Source of the DNA: Rugalucina vietnamica | Lineage: Eukaryota; Mollusca; Bivalvia; Lucinida; Lucinidae | DNA: 64,000 nucleotides | Assembly (NCBI GenBank): GCA_964017185.1 | Contig: OZ024869.1 | Span: 5,106,501 to 5,170,500, forward strand | Direction of reading: 5' to 3' | In this document: positions 13,801 through 27,800 of the stretch, one piece after another | Layout: every line of letters begins with the position of its first letter | Position numbering within the stretch: the stretch's first letter is position 1 | Position numbers and translations under genes: made by a program | Notes under the pieces: model-generated | The model's database searches: none | The model's input: the letters and a program-made list of their open reading frames with translations, nothing else | What the model was told of the DNA's origin: nothing

Positions 13801-15805
13801 TTCTTTATAATGCAATACACTACTCTGTAACTGTTATTTACTTTGCCTGTATACTACAGCATAATGCAATAAACTATTCTCTATCACTTACATTGGTTGT
13901 ATACTACAGCATACTTTGCTTTATAGAGCAATACACTGGAACTGTAGTACACCTTGCCCTGTATACTGTAGTACAATGCGCTGTGTATCGCATTACACAA
14001 TGGAAAGCACAATTAAAGTAAGGTGCCTTAATCTGCCGTCCAAATATTCTAAAATTCAACCCTCACAGTTCTACAACAGTAATGTGCCTTTGTGAACAGG
14101 TTATAATTAACATGTATCGTATGCTTTTAATGCAGCGTTCAACAGATTTGTCAACAACATTCCCCTTTAATTCTAAATAAGTGGCTTAATAAACTCAGAA
14201 CAAGGCCTCCCCCTTAACCACCCCTTCAAAGGTGTAGACAGTATAGCAAATAGTAGCAACATGTATTAGCCTGTTGTCTAGAAGCAAGCTAATCCATACA
14301 TGTCTCACACTCCTTAGTTGGTCCTTAAAATTGTACAAAAACGTAGAAAAATGATGGTAGTCCCCTGGCTAAATCCATTCCTGATACAAAATCCAAAGAT
14401 TTTTCTCTGATCAATTAAGCTGCTGTATGAGAAAAACAACTATTTGGGTTTCCACCCAGGACCGACACAAACCTGCCTGTACAAGCACAGAAGATGGCTA
14501 CAGGCTGGAAATTTCGAATTTAGAAAGCAGAGGAACTGTACCATCCGTGCAGTGAAAACAAAGGCGTTGATCAGCTTTGCAGTTACTGCGAAGCTGATCT
14601 GTGCCTTTGTTTTCGCATACGCAAAATGCTGATTCTCTGATCAATTTCCCAGTAATGAACTCTGCAGAATCTGTCGTTGATGATCAATTCAGATTAGGAA
14701 ACTGCATACGAGTTGTGTTGCCGTAATAATTGTAAGCTTTCACAACTATATGACTGAACAATATGAGCCGCGACGCGAGAAAACCGGTCTTCGGGATTTC
14801 CGACCAGGTCCGACACAAACCGGGCTGTACAGTCTCAGAAGCAGGCTAGAAGCTTGAAATTTCGGATATAAGAAGAAGAGGAAATATACTATCCGTGTAG
14901 CGAAAACAAAGGCGCTGATCAGCTTCGCGGTTACCGCGAAGCTGATCTGCGCCTTAGTTTTCGCCTAGACAAAAATCCGGTTTTCTCATGATGCGGCTCA
15001 TATAGGTCCAACATAACATACCATGTAGTACTATGTGTTTAACATAATTTTCTACAATGCTTTTGTCATATGCAAGAAAAAATAACTTTTTCAGAAAAAT
15101 CAAAGACAAAATGATTCATCTAGCCTTTAAGGTAAACCATACTGTTTTTATTTTGCAACCAAAAGAAAATGTGTTTATGAAACACTATGCCCCCAACTGG
15201 TAAGTCACTTTCAAGATGTAAAAATGTCCAAAAAATGACTAAGTTCAAATTGTAAAAAAAAGTGACAAAAATAAATCTGAGGAGTATACCCCTACCACAT
15301 GCATATCTTCAAAGCATGGTCACAATGTCTGCAAAATTTCAAAAGTATCGGTATTAAATTGTAGGAGGAGTTGCGCACACAATGTACCCTCTATCCATTC
15401 ACTAAAATGCCCGAAAAAATGATTAAGTTCAAATTGTGAAAAAAAATGACAAAAAATAATCCAAGGATTATATCCAAACCACATGCGTATCTTCAGACCA
15501 TGCCCATAACACATGTAAAGTTTTAAATGAATTGGCATGAAACTGTAGGAGGAGTTCAAATTGCGAAAAAAGTGACAAAAATTAATCTGAGGATTATATC
15601 CAAACCACATGCATATCTTCAAAGCATGGTCACAATATCTGTAAAGTTTCAAGAGAATCGGAATAAAACTGTAGGAGGAGTTGTGCACACAAGGTTGAAT
15701 TTACCTGAAAGAAAAAATATGGGTCCTCTTAATTTTCATATACAAACTACATACCAAATTTCAAGATCCTAGCTCTAACAGTTCCTGACCGAGTGCTCAT
15801 GCATC

Positions 15806-15851
<46 letters not shown>

Positions 15852-18800
15852 TGACTGACTGACTGACTGCACGGACAGACCCAAACTAATATGCCCCCTC
15901 AACTTCTTCGAAGTTGGGGGCATAAAAAGCAAAAGATAATCCTAGACCATAGACAGTTCATTATCCTTTAGTGCTTGCATAGCATACTGCTCATATTTCC
16001 AATTAAAGATCAAAATCAATTTAAATGTCTTTAGTCACTGTCTACAACATTAATTTTTGAAGGATCATGTTCCACAGAAAATGTAGGGTACTATTATTTT
16101 CCTAAAGTTTCAGCCAGCTAGGCAAAAACCAAATCCGAAAGCCTGCATGGCTAGGGTTTGTAAAATTTACCCATCCATCTGCACACTTTGTTCTTTTCAA
16201 TAATCAAGATAAAGACACTTTGGGCATTATTGAAAGGCCTCCATAGCAACATTTCAATGCAATTAATTTTCACTGGCGAACTGACTGATGAAACAACAGA
16301 ACATTAAATTAACCCATATTTGACAAATTTATTTTCCCATCATTATCATTTCGGTGAGTCCACTTTCATTTTTAGGGGCTTCAGGAAGGGTTTTCAGATT
16401 TTATTCCATTTTTCGATGAAATTCCTCTAAGCAAACAGAATAGCACCAGATGTGATGCCGCATTCTGCGGCGTCACATCTGGGGCTATTCTATTTGCCTA
16501 TGTCCCATAAAAGGGACAACAGGCTTATATGAATTAAAGTGCTTAAATACTTGGATGTGGATGCTTGTAATTTCTTGTATAATGTCAGTTTTGTTGGCAA
16601 AAATATAACACTTTCTAAAACCCTTTAAAATGTGACACAATTTTTTCAAACAATTTCATTTCACCATCCTAGTGACCTTAGAATATCTGTTAAAATAACA
16701 ATCATGTGTGTTTTAGAATTTTTCTTTTTAATAATAAAAGAGAAAGATTAATTCTAAATTTCAATTTCAAAATGTCTGCGAAGAAATAATGAAAACCAAT
16801 ATAGTCTTCTTTCAGAAAATATTATTTTATACCTTTTGCAGACATGAAAATTTCCTCCAGACGTTGTATTAATAGACTACTCCATTAATCGTACATTTCA
16901 AACTCGAATGCTTCATCCATTTCCTAATGCACCAGGGAAGCACCGTAATGACGAATTCATCTCAGCTTCTTCTATGCACTTCCTTAGTAACTATGAAGCT
17001 AGGGTAATAATAGCACTGGGGATCTGTTGTTGACAACTCGATTGCCATGGCAACAGATTTTTCTGACAAGCAATTAATGATAAAATAAATCAATGGGGAG
17101 GAGATAAAGACATATTGGAAATCTGGGGTGTAAAATTTCCAATAGAAGTGTGGTCAGGAGCAAATTAATTTGGGCTACATTCTATTCTTTGTATATGAAT
17201 ATTGATAACTAATATACAAGGACGATGTAACATAGCAATGCTAGGGAACATCGCCACATCCAATCATATTTGAATCAGACCGACTGGTTGCACTGATTGT
17301 TGCATAGGTAACAGAAGTCAAAGAGAGAGAAAAATAAGAAAATTAATATCAAAATATTAAAGATGCATTAATAAAGCAAGGCTTATACATGTATAACATA
17401 AAACATCTATTTGAAGTCTAAGCATTTCCCATGATGATCAGGTTCTTCACTGATTTTGATGCATTTGTTATACTGTAGTTTATGTTAGATTAAATGCTGA
17501 TTATAACTGTAAGCTTTAAGCCAAACAAGAAAATTTTAATGACCTTTGCAATTGTGTCAATTTTTTTGGCTTCTAGCTCTGTCTAAGAAGTAAGAAATGT
17601 TTGGTCATGTACAAGAAAATTCAGGGGTATTTTGCATATTCTAGCCCAGCATACTAATGCCATTTTGATTGCCAACCCAGGTTGGAAACCTACATGCAAG
17701 TTTATTTGCTATGTGTCAAGTATTAGCATTACCATAATCCAAATGCTCTGTTTTAATATAATTAATGATCTTTGCGTTTTTTTTTAAAAGCTGCAAACAT
17801 CAGCTACATTGTAAATGAACAGCTGATCAGCACTTTAAATTTCACTAAAATCATAAGACAATACTCATCAACTTCAACACTGCTGCTTGTAGCCAGCCTA
17901 AATATATACAAGAAATGTTTAATCAACGAATTTTGGATGATACAATGCCACTTTTAAGATCTACAATGTCTTCTTACTTTATTCCTCCTAGGCCGAAAAA
18001 AGAAATATTTAAACAAAGCATCATTTATTCGGGACCTTTAGTATGGAACTCATTACCAACTAATTTAAAAAATCTAAGCTCATTAAGCTCATTCCATAAT
18101 AATTTTGTAAAGTGGTTAAAACAGTAAACAATGTTCATGTACTCTGTTGTATATAACATGTAAATTCATCTGTATATAATGCCTTATTTTTAATTACTTT
18201 ATGTTTAGGTTTAGTAGTGTGAATGTGAGTTTGAGTGTAACATTAATGTTTCATTTTGTTTCAATTGTTCCTTCATTTGATACATGTATATTTGTTAAGT
18301 TTTGTGTAAATTTGTAATTGTGTTTTTCATGTTTGTAGATTAGTGAGGGCCACATGGAAGATTAGTTTGTACTAAATGTGTTTACCCTCGTTAAATAAAG
18401 TCGATTATTATTATTATTATTATTATTAACTTCTGTGACTGTAAAGCCTGGTTATCAGACAACATATCTCCTGCTGGAGTTCAATCAAGGATCATACTAT
18501 TAGAGTTACCACACAAGAAAATCAATCCACGAGACTTCAGACCAGTTCCAGCACAAATCGGCTGGACGCTTGAAAGTTCGATTATAAAAAGAAGGAGGAT
18601 TGTACTACTGTATGTGTAGCAAAAACAAAGGCGCTGATCAGCTGTGCAGTTACTGCACAGCTGATCTGCGTCTTTGTTTTCGCATTATTAGGCAAAATGC
18701 GTTTCTCTCAATCAAGGATCATATTAATGATTATTAAGTAAACAAGTGACATCTGGTCACTGGAGATCAGTAATCATGAGAATTCATTATTGTCATTGCC

Positions 18801-21800
18801 AGGATTTCCTAGGAAACATACTCAAAATCTCGGGAAGTACATCGTTTAATTTGAGGTCTATGACATTGCCAGGCATGCATTAATGATTGTCATTCTGAGC
18901 GATTTACATGTATAAAATGAGTCTTAATGTCAGAACACGTCTTTCGGGTTTTTTTTTTTTTTAAGTCACCTGGACCATTTTGAAAAAACGAGAATGAAAA
19001 AGGACAAACATACATGAGAGGTTGGGCACAAAAATTGCAGGTTTTTTGTAATGCTGTTGTGTTGCAGTTTTTACACAAAGCAAATCTGGGTTGGTACATG
19101 AAGGGTATATGTATTTAAAAGTAATGTTTGCTTTGAATATATTCCCATGAAATCCAAAATTTTGAGAAAACCAAAGTCATGGGGTTGTCATAGCAGGGCT
19201 TCTTTCACAGACTTATTATTGCACTATGCTATAATCAGCAATATTAGGTTCACACCATTGTCAGCTGCAATGCTGTTCTGTCATTAAATTGCCACTATAC
19301 TGATCACAAGCGTGACAAAGTGAGCCACATCATATGATATTCCGCCTTGCCACATGTGGTCCAACACAAGCGAGACTGTACAACCAGATAAGCTGGCGAG
19401 GTTCTACATTTCAGATTTAGGAAGCAGCTGGTTAGTACCATCTAAGTAGCGAAAACAAAGGTGCTGATCAGCTGCACAGTGAATGTGCAACTGATCTGCA
19501 CCTTTTGTTTTTGCATGAGCTAAATGATTGCTTTTCCCTGACGTGGCTCAAGTGTCATTATCAGACTGATCCTGGCCTTTCAACACCAAACTGTAAATGA
19601 CATTGATCAGTCTCAATTGAGCATCATCATGAGCTAACCTACTTTTTACATACGTTAGAACAATGACACAGATCAGCTGAGCATGAACAGCACATCTGAT
19701 AAGAGCCTTTGTTTTCGCTTGGAGAATAGTACAATTCCTCTTCTGCTTACGTCTGAAATTTCTAACTGTAAGCCTTTTTATGTTATTGTACAGGCTGGTT
19801 TGTGTCAGACCTGGTTGGGGAAAAAAACACAAAGACACAGCTCCAATGATGATTTATTGGTCATGTCTGCAGTTGTAACACTAAGCTTGAATAAGTGAGC
19901 CGCCTCGTGGGAAAACCAACAATGTGGTTTCCGAACAGGTCTGACACAAACCGGGCTGTACAGTCACAGAAGCAGACTAGAAGCTTGAAATTTTGGAGTT
20001 AAGTAGAGGAGGAATTGTACTATCCGAGTAGCGAAAACAAAGGCGCTGATCAGCTTCGCGGTTACCGCGAAGCTGATCTGCGCCTTTGTTTTCGCCAATG
20101 CAGATTGTTGGTTTTCCCATGGGGCGGCTCAAGTGTAAGTATTGGTCACACAGATGCTGCAGACACGTTTCAATATGTTGACACGTTCTATGATGTCAGC
20201 TGACTGCTGACAGTGCCGCAACTCTATGACACCTTTGATTTTTCGTCATTAAAATACCTTGAAACTTACTATAATCCTAGTCATTTTTATCTTGCTAACC
20301 TCTGTTCTTTTCATAGAGATATAGCTTAAAACTTGATGTCCAGTTCTTAGAACCAAATGTCTCTTCATGCAGATTATAAGGGCTTAGAACTCCACTGCTC
20401 TTCAAGTGGACAGGACTTAGAACCCAAGTCCAAGGCTTAGAACCAACCCAATGTTTCTTTATACATCATGCAGACTGGGCTTAGAACTCAACATCCCTTC
20501 AAGCAGACAGGGCTTAGAACTCAACATCTCTTCCTGCAGACAGGGCTTAAACTCAACATCTCTTCCTGCCGATAGGACAGAAGTCAACATCCCTTCAAGC
20601 AGACAGGGCTTAAAACTCAACATCTCTTCGTGCAGACAGGGCTTAGAACTCAACATCTCTTCCTGCAGACAGGGCTTAGAACTCAACATCTCTTCCTCCA
20701 GATAGGGCTTAGAACTCAACATCTCTTGCAGACATGGCTTAGAACTCAACATTTCCTGCAGATAGGACTTAGAACTCGACATCTCTTCCTGCAGACAGGA
20801 CTTAAAAGTCAACATCTCTTCCTGCAGACAGGGCTTAGAACTCAACATCTCTTCCTGCGGATAGGACTTAGAACTCAATGTCCCTTCAAACAGACAGGGC
20901 TTAGAACTTAATGTTTCTTGATGCATACAGGGCTTTGAACCAATGTCCAAACATGATTAATACTATATTATACCCTATCTCTTCCTGCAGACAAGGCTTA
21001 GAACTCAACATCTCTTCCTGCAGACAGGGCTTAGAACTCAACATCTCTTCCTCCAGATAGGGCTTAGAACTCAACATCTCTTGCAGACAGGGCTTAGAAC
21101 TCAACATTTCCTGCAGACAGGACTTAGAACTCGACATCTCTTCCTGCAGACATGACTTAGAAGTCAACATCTCTTCCTGCAGACAGGGCTTAGAACTCAA
21201 CATCTCTTCCTGCAGACAAGGCTTAGAACTCAACATCTCTTCCTGCAGACAGGGCTTAGAACTCAACATCTCTCCCTGCAGATAGGGCTTAGAACTCAAC
21301 ATTTCTTCCTGCAGACAGGACTTAGAAGTCAACATCCCTTCAAGCAGACAGGGCTTAGAACCAATGACCAGACACTATTAATACCATTGCTCCAGCTCTC
21401 ATTAAAATACAGGACAAACAAAGTTTAAACATTCGTTTTACATGGGATTTACTGTAACATGTACTCAAAAGCCACATGTTGGTATAAATTTGAGTGATTG
21501 GTGGTGTTTAGTCAAATATCTCTCCATGAAGACAGGACTTAAAACCCAGTGTTTTTCACACAGTAAGGGCTTAGAACTTAACTTTTCTTCACACAGACCG
21601 GACTTTGACCCCAATCCGATGTTTCTTTGTGCAGAGTTAAGAAGTTTTTATGTACACAGTAAAGCCTGAACAGAGGCATTAAATTTTCGTTTTTCTTATT
21701 TGTCTTTTTCTTTTCTACTAACTAGTATTATTGAAGTAAATTATGAAAATGTTTTCAATTCGATGAATTTCTGTTAGCAACATGTATAACCAGACAGACA

Positions 21801-24800
21801 GAACAACAAAATAACACGTTGGACCTGAGCATTGGGTCAACTTCAACCTGTCAAAAGTCCCAACTTTCGTCTGTAGCTTTTGCCTTCACAGCTCAGTTGA
21901 AATAACCTGCATGTACTTATGGAGATTCTAAGGACCAGTTGCATTTTATCATTGAAACATTGCAATTAAATTCAAAACCAAGGGCTTTACACATGAACCT
22001 CTACATTAGCGATTTTTCATTAAGAAACTGGAAACTCATTTTCAACTTTCTATCTACCCTATACAAACCAGGTTTAGATTGCTTAGTTTTATTGAATTCA
22101 ATGTGTTTGATGATGTAAATTTCATTGTCTAAGCAGCCACTTTGATTGAATTTCTGTCTCACCTAATCGTTGGATCAAATTAGAGCATGTCCCAGTTTGA
22201 ATAGAAGCCAGATTAAGTTTTTATAGTGAAGAAATTTAAATGGATTTCCTGACTCAGTAGCTATACCATGACACATCTATCACTGGCATACATGTCAGTG
22301 AAATAACAGCAGTTATTCAAGGAGATAACATTTAAAATACTGAGACCAATTTCATATTTGTGACAATAAAATTTCACCATTTTGCCTTGATGTGTATATT
22401 CTTGGTGGTTTCACATCAGCAATGTGATAGTTCGTCTCTCACTAATGAGAAAGACCATCATTATTTCTTGAATAGTGCTGATGTGTGTTGGTGAGTTCTT
22501 TGATGGCTGACTAGGCCAATTCTGGCTCTAAACTGTCGGTTGCAAGTAGAGCAAGTCAATGTCATAGAGTCTGATGGTGGCACATTTGTTTTGGCTTTGC
22601 GCTCTCTTCGCTTTCTTTCAGCTTCACAGATTCTCTTCTTTTCATAAAGAGCTGCTCCTTTGTTGATGAGACCTCGCCACTTTGATCGCTCCTGTGCAGT
22701 CTGTTCCCAGGACCCCATTGGTATTTCGAAATCCTTCAGAGAGGCTTTGAGGGTGTCTTTGTAGCGTTTCTTCTGGCCACCTTGAGAGCGCTTTCCCTCC
22801 TGTAGTTCTCCATAGAAAACTTTCTTTGGAAGTCGCGCATCAGGCATTCTTATAACATGGCCAGTCCATCTTAGCTGTGCTAGCTTTAAGACTGTATGCA
22901 TGCTTTGCATCCCTGCTTTCGTCAGGACCTCTGTGTCTGGAATCTTGTCCTGCCACTTGATTTTTAACAACTTTCTCAAACAGCTTAAGTGGAAATGGTT
23001 AAGTCTTTTTGCATGGCGTTGGTATACTGTCCAGGTCTCACATGCATACAAGAGGATTGGCAGTACCACAGCCTTGTAGACTTTCAGCTTGGTGTCAAGC
23101 TTGATTCCATTTCGCTCCCAGACATTTGCACGGAGTCGTCCGAATGCCACACTAGCCTTTGCAATTCTGGCAGTGATCTCATCATCAATATGCACTGCTC
23201 TGGAGAGAGTGCTTCCCAGGTAGGTGAACTTGTCAACAACTTTAAGTTTTTGCCCATTCACAGTGATGGTTGGTTCATTATATGGCTTTCCGGGCGCTGG
23301 TTGGTGTACAACCTCTGTCTTTTTTGTGCTGATTGTGAGATCATAGTTATCACATGACTGTGAGACTTGATCCATGGCTCTTTGCATTTTTGCCTCTGTG
23401 CTGGCATTCTTATCCATATCATCTGCATAGAGGAGCTCATCTAGCACATCAGTCTGGACCTTAGTTTTGGCTTGCAACCTTCTGAGGTTGAATATGTTGC
23501 CATCAAAACGGTACCTGATTGGAAAACCAGTGTCACTGTCCTGAAAAGCATCCATAAGCATGGCAGAAAACATCATGCTGAACAGTGTTGGTGCCAGAAC
23601 ACAGCCTTGTTTGACCCCATTTGTTACTTCAAATGGTTCAGAGAACTCTCCATCATTTTGCACACGTGCCTGCATGCCATCATGAAACTGCCGCACCATT
23701 GCTATGAATCTGGGTGGACAGCCAAACTTGGCCATGATTTTCCAGAGTCCATCACGACTAACAGTGTCAAAAGCTTTGGTGAGGTCAACAAACGTCATGT
23801 ATAGATCTACATTCTGTTCTTGGCATTTCTCCTGAAGCTGTCTTGCTGTGAAGATCATGTCTATTGTCCCTCTGTCTTTTCTGAATCCACATTGACTTTC
23901 TGGGATAAGTCCCGTCTGATCAAGATGAACATTCAGACGATTCAACAGAATTTTTGCAAGTATCTTCCCAGCAATTGATAGGAGGGAGATGCCTCTGTGA
24001 TTGTCACAGACTTGAGGATTTCCTTTCCGCTTGTATAGGTGGATTATGGATGCATCCTTAAATTCTTGTGGGATAGCCTCCTTTCTCCACATACAGTGAA
24101 ACAACTCTGTCAGTTTCTCTGCCATGGGTAGCCCCCCAGCCTTGTAAACTTCGGCAGGAATTGCATCTGCACCTGGGGCTTTGCCAGATGATAGTTGTTG
24201 AACTGCTTTTCTTGTTTCCGTAACGGTAGGAAATTCATCTAACAGAACATTGCACTCTATCTGTGGAAGTCTGTCGATTGCATCCTCATTGATGCTTGAT
24301 GGTCGATTAAGCACACTATTGAAGTGTTCTGCCCACCTTTCCAAGATAGCTTCTTTATCTGTGAGAAGAGTGTTACCATCTGCACTGAGCAATGTGGTGG
24401 CTCCAGAACTCTTTGGACCATAAATGGTTTTCAGTGCATCATGAAATTTCTTCATGTCCTTTCTATCCGCAAAAGACTGAATTTCTTCTGTTTTCTTCCT
24501 CAGCCAGGAATCTTGCATGTCCCTAAGCTTGGTCTGGACTGTCTTACAAATGTTGCTGTAGGCTGCTTTCTTTGATACTGAGCTAGTATCATCTTGATGT
24601 GCCTTGTGCAATCGGTGCTTTTCTTCAAGAAGCCTCTGAATTTCGTCATCATTCTCATCAAACCAGTCTTGATGTTTGCGAGATGGATGGCCTAAGGTGC
24701 TTGCAGCTGAAGAAAGAACTGTTTTATGGAAAACTGTCCAGTTTTCTTCGGGGTCCTCTGAACTGAGATTCATTGCATCCAGTTGGTTGCAAACGTCTGT

Positions 24801-27800
24801 TAAGAAATCTTGTCTCATGCTGTCTTTATTCAGCTTTGAGACATCCAGTCTCTTAGGAGCTTTCTTGCCTTGAGGTCGCCTCGCAGGCTGTATTCTTAGG
24901 TTGAGTTTGCTGACAACCAGTCTATGATCTGTCCAGCAGTCTGCACCACACATAGTCTTTGTCACTTTAACATCCTGCCTGTCTGTTCTCCGCACTATGA
25001 CATAGTCTATGAGATGCCAGTGTGTATCCAGCACCAACTTCTTTGATCTCCCCAACATCTGCGAACCGAGTCTCACTCAATGCAGCTATCTGTATATCAT
25101 ACCTCCCAAGTTCTCTGCCCACAAGGGCCGTTCTACGCTGTGGTCTATCTGACCCAGCATTGTCCATTAAAGTACGCACATTCCATGCGCCAATCCGTAA
25201 GGGGATTACTCTAGCTTTTTTCTTTGTATTTCGACCGCTTAAGGGGATCCCCGCTGATCGCGGTTAACCAGCCAGGGGGTTTGAAGCAGGCAATTGTTTA
25301 GGGCACCTTTTCTAGCCCCTTCCCCATGCTACGGGGGTGAGCAGTGCGGTCCTAAATAGGTCTGCTCAGTCGCTCAGCCGACTGCCGAATTCTGCTTACT
25401 GCTTCTCCTCACAGAAAACGACCATTAGAACTGAGCCGCCTGTGTGCAGGTCTGCAACTACAGCTCCCAGTGTGTCCTACACCTGCTGCTTCGCCACTTG
25501 CCCATCGCCACAGGACTTTGTAGGTATGTGGGTGCAAGTGTGATGAAATTGTTGTGTATGCAAGTGCTTGTGTGTTGAGAAATAAGATGACATGCGCTAT
25601 GAAATTAGATTATAGTGAGGAAGAGGTGCGCAACGTCAACCTCACTCTCTAGTCCTCGCCCAGCTGCGCCCAGAGGCAAGACACAGGTCAAGACGTCTGG
25701 AGTTGGGTTTAGATGCAGTGGATGACCGTAACATCTTTAGTGCCTTGTCACGCTCTGCATGTTCCACAACATGTTGCTGTATCGCTTTCTGAACCGTTGA
25801 ATCAGGTGATTTCTTCCGCTCCATCTACCGAAACAGTCTTTGCATATCTGGACTAGGCATATCCAGACACACAGGTTTGATTTTGAGTTTCCTTCTCCTA
25901 GATGAATTGCTGGCCACAGCTGAAGAGCTCCATCTACCCTTTCTTAGGTTTTGTTTAGAGACCTGTAAACTCCTAGGAGGACTGTCAACCAAGACTAATG
26001 AGTTCCCCCTGCCCAGCTAGATTTTTGTGTAGAGAACTAGCTTAACTCCTAGATGAGTTGCCTTCCAAGGCTAACGAGCCCCATCTGCACCGCATGACAA
26101 CAGGTAGTACTGATTACATGTTACAGTAGCAGTTAAACTGACCTGACCTGAATCAGCAATGTATACCCCCTTCAACCCCGCTTTTATAAATCAAAACTGG
26201 GGTATGCAGGGATATACCTGTTTTTCTTATTTTTGCTCCAAAACATACTATGTTAGAGGTGGCTCTAACGTGTACCCACAATCTATCTTTTGGGCAGAAA
26301 TAAGTAAAATATCAAAAAATTTCTACTGAAAGTTTTCCATATTTACAACTTAAGCAAAAACTGTATATTGCATGGGCAAGTTTTTGTAATGTTTTTGCAG
26401 ACTCGACTTGGCCTATACAGAATGTCAAAATGGACATATTCTTAGCAACTTATTTTTGCCAATTCTTCTTTCTTGCGAAAATAAATCGCTTGCGAAAATA
26501 GATTGGTTTACAGTATGTCTTAAATGTATTGATAAATGCAGACCCTGTATACAAATTAACTCCATGTCCTATCCTACAAGAAGAAAAGGTGACAAATACA
26601 AATTTTCAGTCTCCTCTCAGCCTGGGTCTACACTGGCTAAAATAATTGAGCCACCTCGTGGGAAAACCAACAATGTGGTTTAGGAACAGGTCCGACACAA
26701 ACCGGTCTGTGCATGCACAGAAGATGGCTAGAGACTGGAAATTTTGGATTTAGAAAGTAGAGGAATTGTACTATCCGTGTGGCAAAAACAAAGACGCTGA
26801 TCAGCTTCGCGGTTACCGCAAAGCTGATCTGCGTCTTTGTTTTCGCCTATGCAGATTGTTGGTTTTCTCATGAGGCGGCTCATATGGTGACAGAATAGCC
26901 ACACTCAATTCACAAGCCTTGATACACAGTTTCAGTAAAACAAATGGGGTACATCTCTGAGGATAATTTTACTGATTTCACCATAAAAACTATTGGAACA
27001 GTTGCTGACATCTCACTGAGGCAGTTCTAATGTAGCTTTTATGTGGACAACACATCAAAATTATTTTCCACTACCATCAGAATGTAAACCTTACCTGCAT
27101 CATGAAAACATGTCCATTTAATGTATGGGGTATACATAGTAAAACGGATATACAGGGGTACACCTATTTATCTTATTTTCAATCCAAAACAAACCGGTAG
27201 ATTGTGGGTACTCGTTAGAACCGACCTGTCGAGGCGGTCCTAATGTGTACCCACAATCAATGTTTTGAGCAAAAATATTAAAAATATCAAAATTTTTTAA
27301 CGAAAGTTTTCAATTTTTACAGTTAAAGAAAATATTGCATGGGCACGTTTTTGTAATGTGTTCCTATGACACTACAGTAGACAATAGCCTACGCTAACAT
27401 TACGAAAACTTGCCCATGCAAGATATAGAGAAATTTTTCAGTAGCAAAAATTGAAAATTTCATCATAAAATTTTTGATACTTTTCAAAGTTTAGCTCAAA
27501 ACATAGATTGTGTGTACACGTTAGAACCGCCTCGCTGAGGCGGTTCTAACGTGTACCCACAATCTATGTTTTGGAGCAAAAAAAAGAAAAATAGGTATAC
27601 CCATGCATACCCCAGTTTCGCTATATGAAAGTGGGGTTCAAGGGGGTATACATTATACGGACATGTTTTCATGATGAACACATGATACAACACCACACCA
27701 ACCCACCTTCTGAAGTCCAGTAGAGCCTTGATGGAGCTGGGTATCCCCAGGTCGGGCCAGGTCAGGAAATGGAACTGGGTCACTGTACGTGTCTCGTTGG

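Larger units (their letters stand above)
22400..25545 (-). mobile_element. LINE (RTE-like) with endonuclease deletion
   Basis: Minus-strand non-LTR retrotransposon. GC-rich 5' leader at about 25240-25545, endonuclease start ([13 protein letters not shown]) at about 25240-25030, then the end of the endonuclease fused to the RT frame. A short tail follows the stop at 22461. The middle of the endonuclease domain is absent. The edges are approximate and no target duplication was identified. It sits in an intron of the PTPRN-like gene in the same orientation. Confidence 0.85.

Noticed and set aside
17800-17850. MITE stem relic (AACAGCTGATCAGCAC)
   Set aside because: The match is one short palindromic word and no other family part is near it.
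20459-21335. Long minus-strand frames of 11-residue repeats as a host protein
   Set aside because: The period of 33 bp keeps all phases open; there is no start context, no splice support, and plus-strand frames are open as well.
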